From: Flavobacterium flevense
GTDB lineage: Bacteria; Bacteroidota; Bacteroidia; Flavobacteriales; Flavobacteriaceae
Assembly (NCBI RefSeq): GCF_900142775.1
Contig: NZ_FRCC01000002.1
Location: 186,001-250,000 of the forward strand
Direction of reading: 5' to 3'
DNA: 64,000 nt
Shown here: positions 18,055-26,369 of the stretch, piece after piece
Position numbering within the stretch: the first letter of the stretch is position 1
How the letters are laid out: the number at the start of each line of letters is the position of its first letter
The notes under the pieces: generated by a model
Told to the model about the DNA's origin: nothing
What the model saw: the letters and a program-made list of their open reading frames with translations, nothing else
Database searches by the model: none
Position numbers and translations under genes: made by a program

Positions 18055-19029
18055 ATGCAAAACACATCCATTACCATTCTGGGAGAGACCATTTTACCGG
18101 GCGAAAGCAAAACCATCGATATGGAAATTGCTAAACTGCACAACTCAGCCAAGTTAAAAATTCCCATCATCGTCCAGCGGTCTAAAATTGACGGACCTGT
18201 AGTGTTATTCTCTGCAGGAATTCATGGTGATGAAATAAACGGAATTGAAATTGTACGCCAAATCATCACTAAGAAAATCAATAAGCCTAAAAAAGGAACC
18301 ATTATTTGCATTCCCATTGTCAATATGTTTGGTTTCATCAATCAATCCCGGCAATTTCCGGACGGCAGGGATTTAAACCGGGTTTTTCCCGGAAGTAAAA
18401 AAGGATCACTGGCCAGCCAATTTGCTTATCATATGCTGACTCAGATCATGCCTCATGTGGATTATGCAATTGATTTTCACGCCGGAGGAGCAGGCCGATT
18501 CAACGCTCCGCAAATTCGCCTCGAACCCAATAATGCCGAGTTAAAAGTTTTAGCCGATGTTTTTAATGCTCCTTTTACCTTATATTCTAAAAATATTGCA
18601 GGTTCTTTTAGAAATGCCAGTCAAAAATCAAATGTAAAAATGCTGCTTTTTGAAGGCGGAAAATCATTAGATATTAATAATGCTGTTGCAAATGAAGGTC
18701 TGGAAGGTGTCAAACGATTTTTAGAACACCTCAGCATGCTTCATCCTAAACATCATGCTGTCAAAAACAGTCAAAGAAGCATCTATATTGAAAAATCTAC
18801 GTGGATTAGAGCCAATTCTTCCGGTTTATTACACAATGCAATCAGCATCAATGCATTTGTTAAAAAAGGAACAATTCTCGCCACTATTACTGATCCTTTT
18901 GGTAAATTTGAACGAAAAGTAAAAGCACCTAACGATGGTTATATCATAAATGTCAACCATTCCCCAATTGTCTATCAGGGAGATGCTATTTACCATATTT
19001 CAAAAACAATAGTTAATGGAAAACAATAA
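18055..19029 (+). CDS. succinylglutamate desuccinylase/aspartoacylase family protein
   Basis: 324 residues. The M14-like zinc carboxypeptidase fold is shown by the zinc motif GIHGDEINGIE (His and Glu ligands), FPDGRDLNRVFPG (substrate-binding Arg) and the third ligand in DYAIDFHAGG. The C-terminus has a lipoyl-like beta-barrel (VKAPNDGYIINVN). The substrate is not evident; no arginine-succinylation genes are nearby, so this is probably a general N-acyl amino acid or amide hydrolase. Its last 14 bases overlap the next gene. Confidence 0.85.
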   Translation: MQNTSITILGETILPGESKTIDMEIAKLHNSAKLKIPIIVQRSKIDGPVVLFSAGIHGDEINGIEIVRQIITKKINKPKKGTIICIPIVNMFGFINQSRQFPDGRDLNRVFPGSKKGSLASQFAYHMLTQIMPHVDYAIDFHAGGAGRFNAPQIRLEPNNAELKVLADVFNAPFTLYSKNIAGSFRNASQKSNVKMLLFEGGKSLDINNAVANEGLEGVKRFLEHLSMLHPKHHAVKNSQRSIYIEKSTWIRANSSGLLHNAISINAFVKKGTILATITDPFGKFERKVKAPNDGYIINVNHSPIVYQGDAIYHISKTIVNGKQ

Positions 19030-19597
19030 AAAAGCATTACGTTTAAAATACAAAACACTTCGCAAAGAATTATCAGAAAGCGATAGTGAAACAATGAGTT
19101 TAGCCATTGCTAATCAGTTATTAAAACTACCCATTTGGGATAAGAATTATTTTCATGTTTTTTTATCTATTGAAAACCACCGGGAAATAGATACCCAATT
19201 AATTTTACACCTGCTTTCGGGAAGAGATAAAAATATCATTATCTCGAAATCCGATTTTGCAACCCGGAAAATGACGCATTATCTTTTAACCGATAATACT
19301 AAAATCAAAAAAAATCCATACGGTATTCCTGAACCTGTTGACGGTCCCGAGGCTTCGGGAGAAGTACCTTCTCAGAAAATAGAAGTTGTTTTTGTACCAC
19401 TTCTGGCCTTTGACAAACAAGGACATCGTGTGGGCTACGGCAAAGGTTTTTATGATAAATTTCTAAGCGAATGCCAGCCTGAAACGATTAAAATAGGACT
19501 TTCTTTTTTTGAAGCCGAAACATCCATTGAAGATGTTCACGAAGCCGATATACAATTGAATTATTGTGTAACACCTCATACTATTTATGAGTTTTAA
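19016..19597 (+). CDS. 5-formyltetrahydrofolate cyclo-ligase
   Basis: 193 residues. ATP-binding residues in the N-terminal KKALRLKYKTLRKEL, and the signature VFVPLLAFDKQGHRVGYGKGFYDKFL are diagnostic. It converts 5-formyl-THF to 5,10-methenyl-THF with ATP. The ATG lies 14 bases inside the preceding gene, implying translational coupling. Confidence 0.95.
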   Translation: MENNKKALRLKYKTLRKELSESDSETMSLAIANQLLKLPIWDKNYFHVFLSIENHREIDTQLILHLLSGRDKNIIISKSDFATRKMTHYLLTDNTKIKKNPYGIPEPVDGPEASGEVPSQKIEVVFVPLLAFDKQGHRVGYGKGFYDKFLSECQPETIKIGLSFFEAETSIEDVHEADIQLNYCVTPHTIYEF

Positions 19598-19663
19598 AAT
19601 TAGTCCACTCATTCTAATATTTAAAATCCGTACCTTCGTAAAAATACAAAGCCCCATTATTTT

Positions 19664-19852
19664 ATGAAAAAGATTCAAAATTCAAGATTGTATGCAATCC
19701 TTTTAATTGCTGTATTTTCTATTTCTTTATCCGGTTGCGCTGTTGGAATCAGAACCAGATCGAATAGTTCTAAATCTATTCCACCGGGACAGGCCAAAAA
19801 AATTACCGGCGAAAAAAGCGCCAAACGTTATGCTCCTGGACAAAAGAAATAG
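19664..19852 (+). CDS. small lipoprotein with PPGQAKK motif
   Basis: 62 residues: a lipoprotein signal peptide with lipobox LSGC (Cys25), then a short basic tail containing PPGQAKK and YAPGQKK. Similar small lipoproteins occur widely in Flavobacteriia and are sometimes labelled quinol oxidase subunit 4; nothing here (no oxidase genes, no membrane helices beyond the signal) supports that name. Followed at once by a strong terminator, so it is a real transcribed gene, likely monocistronic. Confidence 0.8.
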   Translation: MKKIQNSRLYAILLIAVFSISLSGCAVGIRTRSNSSKSIPPGQAKKITGEKSAKRYAPGQKK

Positions 19853-19860
19853 TCCTGTAA

Positions 19861-19895
19861 AAAAGAAAGACCTGTGTAAAACAGGTCTTTCTTTT
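19861..19895 (+). terminator. strong bidirectional terminator
   Basis: Perfect 15-bp stem (19861-19875 with 19881-19895), loop GTAAA, T-rich on both sides; it separates the small lipoprotein gene from convergent lspA. Confidence 0.9.
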
Positions 19896-19912
19896 TATAT
19901 CTCTATACTAAA

Positions 19913-20518
19913 TTATGCTTCTGTATGATGAAAGGCTTTTTTATTGAAAACAATTAAAATCCCTACTCCGGTTGAAATTGCCATATCAGCAACATTAAAA
20001 ATGGCATTAAAAAAAGTAAACTCTTTTCCGCCCCATACCGGCAACCACTCCGGAAGATTTCCATGCCAGAAAGGGAAATAAAACATATCCACTACTTTAC
20101 CATGAAAAAATTTGCCGTAAGGCTCATCAGCAAATAAGGTTGCTAATTGCGAACTGCTGTCGTCAAAAATTACTCCATAAAAAACAGAATCAATAATATT
20201 ACCGAAAGCTCCCGCCAAAATTAAAGCAATAGCTACAATCAAATAATCAGAACTGTGTTTTCTTTCTACAGAATCCCATAGCCAGTAACCAATTCCACCT
20301 ACAGCAACTAATCGGAATAAGGTAAGAAATAATTTTCCATAAGTCCCCGGAATTTGAGTTCCCCAAGCCATTCCTTCATTTTCAATAAAATGAATTTTAA
20401 ACCAGTTGAAAACTTCCACTTCTTCTCCTAATATAAAATTAGTTTTGATATATATTTTCGAAATCTGATCAACCAGTAATACAATGAAAATAAGCAGATA
20501 CGCTTTTAGTAATGACAT
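19913..20518 (-). CDS. lspA: lipoprotein signal peptidase (signal peptidase II)
   Basis: 201 residues from the ATG at 20518. A longer frame reaches 20569 but would cover the promoter, so the inner start is chosen. Four transmembrane helices; the catalytic Asp pair lies in GNIIDSVFYG and FNVADMAIS. It removes the signal peptide of diacylglyceryl-modified prolipoproteins at the inner membrane, which fits the many lipoproteins in this window. The loop FADEPYGKFFHGKVVDMFYFPFW is longer than in enterobacterial LspA, as usual in this phylum. Confidence 0.95.
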   Translation of the reverse strand: MSLLKAYLLIFIVLLVDQISKIYIKTNFILGEEVEVFNWFKIHFIENEGMAWGTQIPGTYGKLFLTLFRLVAVGGIGYWLWDSVERKHSSDYLIVAIALILAGAFGNIIDSVFYGVIFDDSSSQLATLFADEPYGKFFHGKVVDMFYFPFWHGNLPEWLPVWGGKEFTFFNAIFNVADMAISTGVGILIVFNKKAFHHTEA

Positions 20519-20537
20519 TTTGAAAAATTTAAGTGCG

Positions 20538-20570
20538 CAAAAATAAGTAAATTCTAAAAAAGAAATCAAA
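20538..20570 (-). promoter_or_regulatory. promoter of lspA
   Basis: On the minus strand TTTG (20567-20570), a 21-base spacer and TATTTTTG (20538-20545), an exact -33/-7 match. The predicted start near 20531 leaves a 13-base leader before the ATG at 20518. Confidence 0.7.
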
Positions 20571-20573
20571 AAG

Positions 20574-20613
20574 AAATTCCAAATTCCAAAGCTAGGATTG
20601 GAATTTGGAATTT
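20574..20613 (-). terminator. AT-rich inverted repeat, likely end of the ileS-dksA-like unit
   Basis: Perfect 16-bp arms AAATTCCAAATTCCAA (20574-20589) and TTGGAATTTGGAATTT (20598-20613), followed on the minus strand by TTTCTTTTTG. A third copy of the GGAATTT unit follows at 20619. Low GC weakens the terminator reading; it may also be a REP-like insertion. Confidence 0.5.
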
Positions 20614-20633
20614 AAAATTTGGAATTTCAGTGA

Positions 20634-21014
20634 TTATCGTTGCATGTTCTTTGCTTCGATACTCATGGTAGCATGAGGAACAATTTTCAGTCTTTCCTTA
20701 CTAATCAATTTACCTGTTACTTTACAAATCCCGTAAGTTTTATTTTCTACACGGAATAAAGCATTCTTTAAATCGCGTATGAATTTTTCCTGACGAATAG
20801 CCAGTTGAGAGTTAGCTTCTTTAGACATTGTTTCGCTTCCTTCTTCAAAAGCTTTGAATGTAGGTGATGTATCATCAGTACCATTATTCAAATCATTCAT
20901 GTAAGCACTTTTTATCAAATCTAAATCAGCTTGAGCTTTCTCAATTTTCTTTTGGATTATCTCTTTGAACTCGGCCAGGTCGGCGTCGGAGTATCGTGTT
21001 GCTTCATCTACCAT
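20634..21014 (-). CDS. TraR/DksA-type protein with degenerate zinc finger
   Basis: 126 residues from the ATG at 21014. An N-terminal coiled coil (about 10-90) leads to YGICKVTGKLISKERLKIVP, which aligns with the DksA C4 finger, but only one Cys (Cys97) remains of four; the later pair is replaced in ATMSIEAK. DksA proteins insert a coiled coil into the RNA polymerase secondary channel and work with ppGpp. The loss of zinc ligands is common in this phylum and the fold could be zinc-independent. It starts 8 bp after ileS and should be co-transcribed with it. Confidence 0.85.
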   Translation of the reverse strand: MVDEATRYSDADLAEFKEIIQKKIEKAQADLDLIKSAYMNDLNNGTDDTSPTFKAFEEGSETMSKEANSQLAIRQEKFIRDLKNALFRVENKTYGICKVTGKLISKERLKIVPHATMSIEAKNMQR

Positions 21015-21022
21015 AATCAATG

Positions 21023-24000
21023 TTATTTAGTAATCGTTATTTTAGTTTTAATGTCATCAAATTCAATTTCTGTGCCATCTTTTATTTGTTCTTCAAAAAC
21101 CAACACTTCTGTTAACGTTTCTGATTGAATGTATGCACTATTTTCATTTACAGCAGCTTCTAATACTGCATTGCTTTGCAAATAGACCTTAATCTTATCA
21201 GTCACTTCAAATCCGGAATCTTTTCTGATGTTCTGGATTCTATTGACTAACTCTCTTGCAATTCCTTCTTTTTTCAATTCTTCAGAAATCGTGATGTCAA
21301 GCGCAACGGTAATTCCGTTAGAATTAGCAACCAGCCAACCCTCAATATCCTGAGAGGTTATTTCCACATCCTCTAGTGATAAAGTTACGTCTTTTCCTGC
21401 AATAACAATAGCTATACTTCCTTCCTTGTCCAACTGATTGATTTGTTCAGAAGAAAAATTTTGTATCTCTTTAGAAATCAGACCCATATCTTTCCCAAAA
21501 CGGGGCCCAAGTGCTTTGAAATTAGGCTTAATCTGCTTTACTAATACTCCCGAAGCATCGTCTAAAAGCTCCAATTCTTTCACGTTTACCTCTGCTTTTA
21601 TCAGGTCAGAAACGGCCATAATTTCACTTCTCTGTTTCTCGTCAAGTACCGGAATCATTACCTTTTGCAGCGGTTGACGCACCTTAATCATCTCCTTCTT
21701 ACGCAGTGATAAAACCAGCGATGAAATAGTCTGAGCTTTCTGCATTTTGCTCTCTAACGATTTATCAACAAAGTTTTCAACGTATTTTGGAAATTCCGCC
21801 AAATGTACGCTATCAAATTTTTCTGTTTGTGTAGCCAAAGTTAAGTCTCTGTAAAGCTTGTCCATAAAGAACGGAGCGATAGGAGCACTCAGTTTACTTA
21901 CCGTTAACAAACAAGTATATAAGGTTTGATAAGCCGCAATTTTATCTTGTGCATATTCGCCTTTCCAGAAACGACGACGACACAAACGAACGTACCAGTT
22001 ACTCAGGTTTTCCTGAACGAAATCAGAAATCGCACGGGCAGCTCTTGTAGGCTCATAATCCGCATAAGCTTCATCAACTAACTTGATTAAAGTATGCAAT
22101 TCGGACAGAATCCAACGGTCAATTTCCGGTCTTTCATTCAACGGCACTTCGGCTTCATCATATTTGAATCCGTCGATGTTAGCATACAATGAAAAGAACG
22201 AATACGTGTTATATAAAGTTCCGAAGAATTTACGACGCACCTCAGCAATTCCTTCAATATCAAATTTCAGGTTATCCCACGGATTCGCATTGGAAATCAT
22301 GTACCAGCGGGTCGCATCAGGACCGTATTCAGCAATGGTTTCAAAAGGATCTGTGGCGTTTCCTAAACGTTTTGACATTTTTTGTCCGTTTTTATCCAGA
22401 ACCAAACCATTCGAAACTACATTTTTATAAGCTACTTTATCAAAAACTAAGGTTCCGATAGCATGTAATGTATAAAACCATCCACGAGTCTGATCGACAC
22501 CTTCGGCGATGAAATTCGCAGGAAAATCTTTGTTTTCGTCAATTTTATCTTTGTTTTCAAAAGGATAATGCCATTGTGCATACGGCATTGCTCCGGAATC
22601 AAACCAAACATCAATTAGATCGCTTTCGCGTTTCATAGGTTGCCCTGATGCCGAAACTAAAGTGATTTCATCCACTACATTTTTATGCAAATCGATTAAA
22701 TCATAATTGGCTTCAGACATATTTCCGATTTCGAAACCTTTAAACGGATTTTCTTTTTGAAAACCAGCTTCAATAGATTTTTCGATCGCATTGTACAATT
22801 CTTCAACAGAACCAATCAACACTTCCTCTTTTTTGTCTTCTGTTCTCCAGATTGGCAACGGAATTCCCCAATATCTGGAACGAGATAAATTCCAGTCGTT
22901 GGCATTTTTCAACCAATTCCCAAAACGTCCTTCTCCGGTAGATTTTGGTTTCCAGTTAATCGTTTCGTTCAGGTCGAACATTCTCTCTTTTACATCAGTC
23001 ACTTTGATGAACCAGGAGTCTAATGGATAATACAACAACGGTTCATCAGTTCTCCAGCTGTGTGGGTAACTGTGCACGTATTTTTCAACCTTAAAGGCTT
23101 TATTTTCTTCTTTTAATCGAATAGCAATCTCAACATCTACAGAACGCTCTGGCGCTTGTCCAGCATCATAATATTCGTTTTTAACGTATTTACCAGCCAA
23201 TTCCCCCATGTGCGAAGTGAATTTTCCTTGTAAATCGACCAATGGAACTGCTGTACCGTTTTCGTCTAAAACCAACATTGGCGGAACTTCCGGCGTTGCT
23301 TCTTTGGCAACTTTAGCATCATCAGCACCAAAAGTCGGAGCCGTGTGCACGATTCCTGTTCCGTCTTCAGTAGTAACGAAATCTCCTGAAATTACTCTGA
23401 ATGCGTTTTCCGGATTTTGATACGGTAAAGTGTACGGCAATAATTGTTCGTAACGGATATCTACCAAATCCACACCTTTACATTCGGCTATAATTTTGTA
23501 TGGAAGCTTTTTATCACCCTCTTTTACATTGTCAAAATCAGCATCGTCTTCACTTGCAAAAAATCCTTTTCCGAATTGTTTTCCAACTAAATTCTTAGCC
23601 AAAATAACATTTACAGCTTCGAAAGTATATTGGTTGAAAGTTTTTACTAAAACGTAGTCAATTTTTGGACCTACTGTCAAAGCGGTGTTTGAAGGCAATG
23701 TCCAAGGTGTTGTCGTCCAAGCTAAAATGTGAATTGTTCCAAAACCTTGTAAAAACGAAGGTAAAGTTTCAGGCAAGGTTTTAAACTGCGCTACAATCGT
23801 AGTATCCGTAACATCTCTGTAAGCTCCGGGCTGGTTTACTTCGTGAGAAGACAATCCCGTTCCGGCTTTAGGAGAATACGGCTGAATCGTGTATCCTTTG
23901 TACAACAAACCTTTATCATAAATTTGTTTTAAAAGCCACCAAACAGACTCCATATATTTGGGCTTATAAGTCACATACGGATCTTCCATATCTACCCAAT

Positions 24001-24424
24001 ATCCCATTTTTTCGGTCAAATCATTCCATACATCCGTATAACGCATTACGGTTTTTTTACACGCTTCGTTATATTCTTCGATAGAAATGGTTTTGCCAAT
24101 ATCTTCTTTTGTAATTCCAAGTTCTTTCTCAGTACCTAATTCTACAGGTAATCCATGAGTATCCCAACCGGCTTTTCTTTTTACCTGAAAACCTTTTTGA
24201 GTTTTATACCTGCAAAAAATATCTTTAATAGCACGTGCCATCACGTGGTGAATTCCCGGTAATCCGTTTGCCGAAGGCGGTCCTTCAAAAAACACATAAG
24301 GCTCAGCACCTTCGCGGGTTGTTACACTCTTTTCAAATATATTTTCTTTCTTCCAAAAATCCAGAACTTCCGACGCTACTGTTGGCAAGTCAAGTCCTTT
24401 GTACTCAGTAAATTTTGTACTCAT
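21023..24424 (-). CDS. ileS: isoleucyl-tRNA synthetase
   Basis: 1133 residues, in the longer size class. The class I HIGH-type motif is GLPGIHHVMARA near residue 55, the KMSKS-type motif is GQKMSKRLGN near 665, and the CP1 editing domain has WTTTPWTLPSNTALTVGP and the GTGIVHTAPTFG region. The anticodon-binding helical domain and a C-terminal extension of about 150 residues follow. It charges tRNA-Ile. A terminator for leftward transcription lies upstream at 24535. Confidence 0.98.
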   Translation of the reverse strand: MSTKFTEYKGLDLPTVASEVLDFWKKENIFEKSVTTREGAEPYVFFEGPPSANGLPGIHHVMARAIKDIFCRYKTQKGFQVKRKAGWDTHGLPVELGTEKELGITKEDIGKTISIEEYNEACKKTVMRYTDVWNDLTEKMGYWVDMEDPYVTYKPKYMESVWWLLKQIYDKGLLYKGYTIQPYSPKAGTGLSSHEVNQPGAYRDVTDTTIVAQFKTLPETLPSFLQGFGTIHILAWTTTPWTLPSNTALTVGPKIDYVLVKTFNQYTFEAVNVILAKNLVGKQFGKGFFASEDDADFDNVKEGDKKLPYKIIAECKGVDLVDIRYEQLLPYTLPYQNPENAFRVISGDFVTTEDGTGIVHTAPTFGADDAKVAKEATPEVPPMLVLDENGTAVPLVDLQGKFTSHMGELAGKYVKNEYYDAGQAPERSVDVEIAIRLKEENKAFKVEKYVHSYPHSWRTDEPLLYYPLDSWFIKVTDVKERMFDLNETINWKPKSTGEGRFGNWLKNANDWNLSRSRYWGIPLPIWRTEDKKEEVLIGSVEELYNAIEKSIEAGFQKENPFKGFEIGNMSEANYDLIDLHKNVVDEITLVSASGQPMKRESDLIDVWFDSGAMPYAQWHYPFENKDKIDENKDFPANFIAEGVDQTRGWFYTLHAIGTLVFDKVAYKNVVSNGLVLDKNGQKMSKRLGNATDPFETIAEYGPDATRWYMISNANPWDNLKFDIEGIAEVRRKFFGTLYNTYSFFSLYANIDGFKYDEAEVPLNERPEIDRWILSELHTLIKLVDEAYADYEPTRAARAISDFVQENLSNWYVRLCRRRFWKGEYAQDKIAAYQTLYTCLLTVSKLSAPIAPFFMDKLYRDLTLATQTEKFDSVHLAEFPKYVENFVDKSLESKMQKAQTISSLVLSLRKKEMIKVRQPLQKVMIPVLDEKQRSEIMAVSDLIKAEVNVKELELLDDASGVLVKQIKPNFKALGPRFGKDMGLISKEIQNFSSEQINQLDKEGSIAIVIAGKDVTLSLEDVEITSQDIEGWLVANSNGITVALDITISEELKKEGIARELVNRIQNIRKDSGFEVTDKIKVYLQSNAVLEAAVNENSAYIQSETLTEVLVFEEQIKDGTEIEFDDIKTKITITK

Positions 24425-24534
24425 TTTATCCTTTTCTTAATCGAGGTGCGAAAGTAAGGAATTTTGAGGAAATTAGAGAAAAGAGGAAAGAAAAAAGAGG
24501 GAATAAACGCAATTATGGAGGATTTTTACAAAAA

Positions 24535-24576
24535 ACAAGAAAGTTGTAACAATTAAAACCGTTACAACTTTCTTGT
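24535..24576 (-). terminator. perfect 16-bp hairpin with T run on minus strand
   Basis: Arms 24535-24550 and 24561-24576 pair perfectly with a 10-base loop; the minus strand continues TTTTTTG. It would stop leftward transcription coming from the orphan gene pair before it reaches ileS. Confidence 0.8.
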
Positions 24577-24607
24577 CATTTACCGCAAAGCTAGTCATTG
24601 CGAGGAA

Positions 24608-24778
24608 CGAAGCAATCGCATCAAGTAACTACATAAAGTTGCTCCTCTTTGTGGTCGAGCTACACTAACGTTTATGTATATCCGAGCCGATCGGTGATTT
24701 CTCGCTATGACTTTTACCGCAAACTTGTCATCCTGACGAAGGAAGGATCTCATCAAGTAACTCCATAAAGTTGCTCCT
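24608..24778. repeat. two diverged copies of a compound repeat
   Basis: Copy 1 (from about 24595, GTCATTGCGAGGAACGAAG) and copy 2 (from about 24727, GTCATCCTGACGAAGGAAG) both lead into ATCAAGTAACT(A/C)CATAAAG and TTGCTCCTCTTTGTGG. Copy 1 is followed by one partial 57-bp unit (CTAACGTTTATGTATATCCG). Confidence 0.7.
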
Positions 24779-24801
24779 CTTTGTGGGCACAGAATATAAT
24801 T

Positions 24802-24964
24802 CTGCGCTATCGAACTGCGCTAACGTTTACGTATATCCGAGCGATCGGGGATACAATTATGCGCTATCGAGCTGCGCTAAGGTTTACATATATCCGAGCG
24901 ATCGGGGTTTCGGGACTGCGCTATCGAACTGCGTTAACGTTTACGTATATCCGAGCAGATCGGG
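24802..24964. repeat. tandem 57-bp repeat, three units
   Basis: Units start near 24802, 24859 and 24915 with core TGCGCTATCGAACTGCGC, TAACGTTTACGTATATCC and GAGCGATCGGG, differing by a few substitutions each. Each unit contains GCGC-loop-GCGC and a CCGA-GCGA-TCGG mini-hairpin with a GNRA-type loop. The period is 57 in the first step and about 56 in the second. Confidence 0.85.
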
Positions 24965-24993
24965 AACGAAACTCTTGCTGTTGTACACAGTTT

Positions 24994-25602
24994 TTATTTT
25001 CTTGATAAAATATAAAAGTAGTAGTCAGTTTTATATGGTTGAGATATTTCTATTTTTTTTAATTCTATAAGTTTCGCATTTTCAAATTTTTTAAAACTCT
25101 GAACTATATTTTTTTTCCATTCATCATCTTTAGAGATGTATCTTGATAAATTTGAAGTTATTCCCCATTTTTCGTCAAATTCTTTTTTGTTATTAGTTTC
25201 CCAATCAGAAATTACTAAAATAAATAAATCACTTATTCTAATTTCAAAGTCTTTATTTATTACTTTCCAATAGTCTTTCAAATTATTATTATCTTTGGAA
25301 AATTGGTATTTAAATTCAATTTTAAAAGGTTTTTCAATTTTTTCGCAATTGATGATAGACAAGTCTATTCTCATTCCTCTTACTCTTGGATGTTCAGCAA
25401 ATGCTTTTATATTATTTAATCCTGCAGAAATGAAATGATAATTTAATTTTTCTAAAATTAAATTTCTTATCAATCCTTCTTGCTTTAGATTTGAATATGA
25501 ATTATTTATATTGTTTAATTCTCTTCTAAAACATTCAGAATTTATTATATCTGTAATTGTATTTATATACTCATTTTTAACCATATTAATGCCATTTTCC
25601 AT
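24994..25602 (-). CDS. orphan protein with possible PD-(D/E)xK nuclease core
   Basis: 202 residues, not recognised. The first ATG (25602) lies 17 bases inside the upstream gene; a second ATG at 25584 avoids the overlap. Around residues 77-100, RGMRIDLSII is followed by PFKIEFKYQF: an Asp, then E-x-K after a strand, the layout of restriction-endonuclease-fold active sites. The C-terminal half is charged and helical without known motifs. No signal peptide or membrane helix. It pairs with the next gene upstream in a two-gene unit between repeat-rich gaps, suggesting acquired DNA. The nuclease reading is an inference from one motif. Confidence 0.5.
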   Translation of the reverse strand: MENGINMVKNEYINTITDIINSECFRRELNNINNSYSNLKQEGLIRNLILEKLNYHFISAGLNNIKAFAEHPRVRGMRIDLSIINCEKIEKPFKIEFKYQFSKDNNNLKDYWKVINKDFEIRISDLFILVISDWETNNKKEFDEKWGITSNLSRYISKDDEWKKNIVQSFKKFENAKLIELKKIEISQPYKTDYYFYILSRK

Positions 25603-25960
25603 TAATATGATCCTTATCTTTCCAAATACTTTTCAATATCCACCATGCTAATTTAAATGGAAAAAAGATAATCCAAAGAATAATATTACCAATACTAAAA
25701 GAAGATTTTGGTTTATTCTTTTTAGCAAATTTTTTAAAATCATTGTGTTCTTCCTTCTTATTTATATGAGCAATATTTACACTGATGTTTTTCGGATTAA
25801 TTTTTACACCAGGATAATGTACAGATAAAATTGCTAATTTGACATCGTCTCTTTTTGAACCACCTAAATTAATTGCTATTTGGTCTTCTACTTCAATTGT
25901 TTTGTTAATTATTACGGGTCCATTTAGTTGACCTGTACCCCTAAATATTACTTGTTTCAT
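25586..25960 (-). CDS. orphan protein with C-terminal membrane helix
   Basis: 124 residues, not recognised. The N-terminal 60 residues look like a small alternating strand/helix domain (VIINKTIEVEDQIAINLGG ... VKLAILSVHYPGV); a Lys-rich linker leads to one hydrophobic segment SIGNIILWIIFFPFKLAWW near residues 88-112 and a short charged tail, so it is probably a tail-type membrane anchor. Its 3' end overlaps the next gene, so the two are likely coupled. Confidence 0.5.
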   Translation of the reverse strand: MKQVIFRGTGQLNGPVIINKTIEVEDQIAINLGGSKRDDVKLAILSVHYPGVKINPKNISVNIAHINKKEEHNDFKKFAKKNKPKSSFSIGNIILWIIFFPFKLAWWILKSIWKDKDHINGKWH

Positions 25961-26125
25961 TATTTAGAATATTGTTACTTTAAATCATTTTTGTGTAAAA
26001 TTGCATACAAATTATATATTAAGTCTGACAAAATCAGACCTATCACCCCCATTTTAGGGTAGCTTTATCTGATAAACGTCAGTATTTATTTTTTCGCTAA
26101 TATATAAATAATTCTTACAAAAAAA

Positions 26126-26211
26126 CTACTTCTTTATCATTTCTCTTAAGGTTTCGAGCTGGATTTCCAGTTTATGGATATGGTCGTTTTTGGCTGCAAG
26201 TTCTTTTTTTT
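26126..26211 (-). pseudogene. C-terminal coiled-coil gene remnant
   Basis: A minus-strand frame ending in TAG at 26126 encodes KELAAKNDHIHKLEIQLE then TLREMIKK, a regular heptad-rich tail typical of the end of a longer coiled-coil protein. Upstream the frame reaches a stop within 5 codons, inside the palindrome at 26212, and no start codon fits. I read it as the leftover 3' end of a gene whose body has been lost. Confidence 0.4.
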
Positions 26212-26248
26212 GTAACCCTTTCAGAGTTCAAAACTCTGAAAGGGTTAC
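26212..26248. repeat. perfect 17-bp palindrome
   Basis: GTAACCCTTTCAGAGTT (26212-26228) and its exact reverse complement (26232-26248) around a CAA loop. No T tail on either side fits a terminator; it looks like a mobile palindromic element inserted next to the gene remnant. Confidence 0.8.
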
Positions 26249-26369
26249 TATTGCAAGTTTTTTATTTAAATCTGTCTAATCCATCATTAATTGAATTAGT
26301 GAGATTTAAACTTATCGAATTCAAAAAATAATTCGTGCATTCGGGGCAAAAAAAGATAGTCATAAAAAT

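Larger units (their letters stand above)
24425..24993. other. 569-base repeat-rich gap upstream of ileS
   Basis: Holds a perfect terminator-like hairpin (24535-24576), two related blocks sharing CATCAAGTAACT and CATAAAGTTGCTCCTCTTTG (near 24619 and 24752), and a tandem array of 57-bp units (24802-24964). The stretch is visibly richer in G and C than the flanking AT-rich DNA. No convincing gene. Confidence 0.7.
25961..26369. other. 409-base gap with gene remnant and palindrome
   Basis: Contains a minus-strand coiled-coil remnant (26126-26211) directly abutted by a perfect palindrome (26212-26248). The remainder is AT-rich with no open frame that I can support. Confidence 0.6.

Noticed and set aside
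22083..22461. Two plus-strand open frames of 90-115 codons opposite ileS
   Set aside because: Fully antisense to a highly conserved synthetase, with no promoter box, and codon pattern mirrors the ileS frame.
24802..24964. CRISPR array
   Set aside because: Units are adjacent near-copies of a whole 57-bp sequence; there is no short constant repeat alternating with unique spacers and no cas gene in the window.
24771..25070. Open frame of 99 codons through the 57-bp tandem repeats (repeated YVYPSDRG peptide)
   Set aside because: It exists because the repeat period is close to a multiple of three; there is no start signal, it runs into the 3' end of the opposite gene, and a second frame is open through the same repeats.
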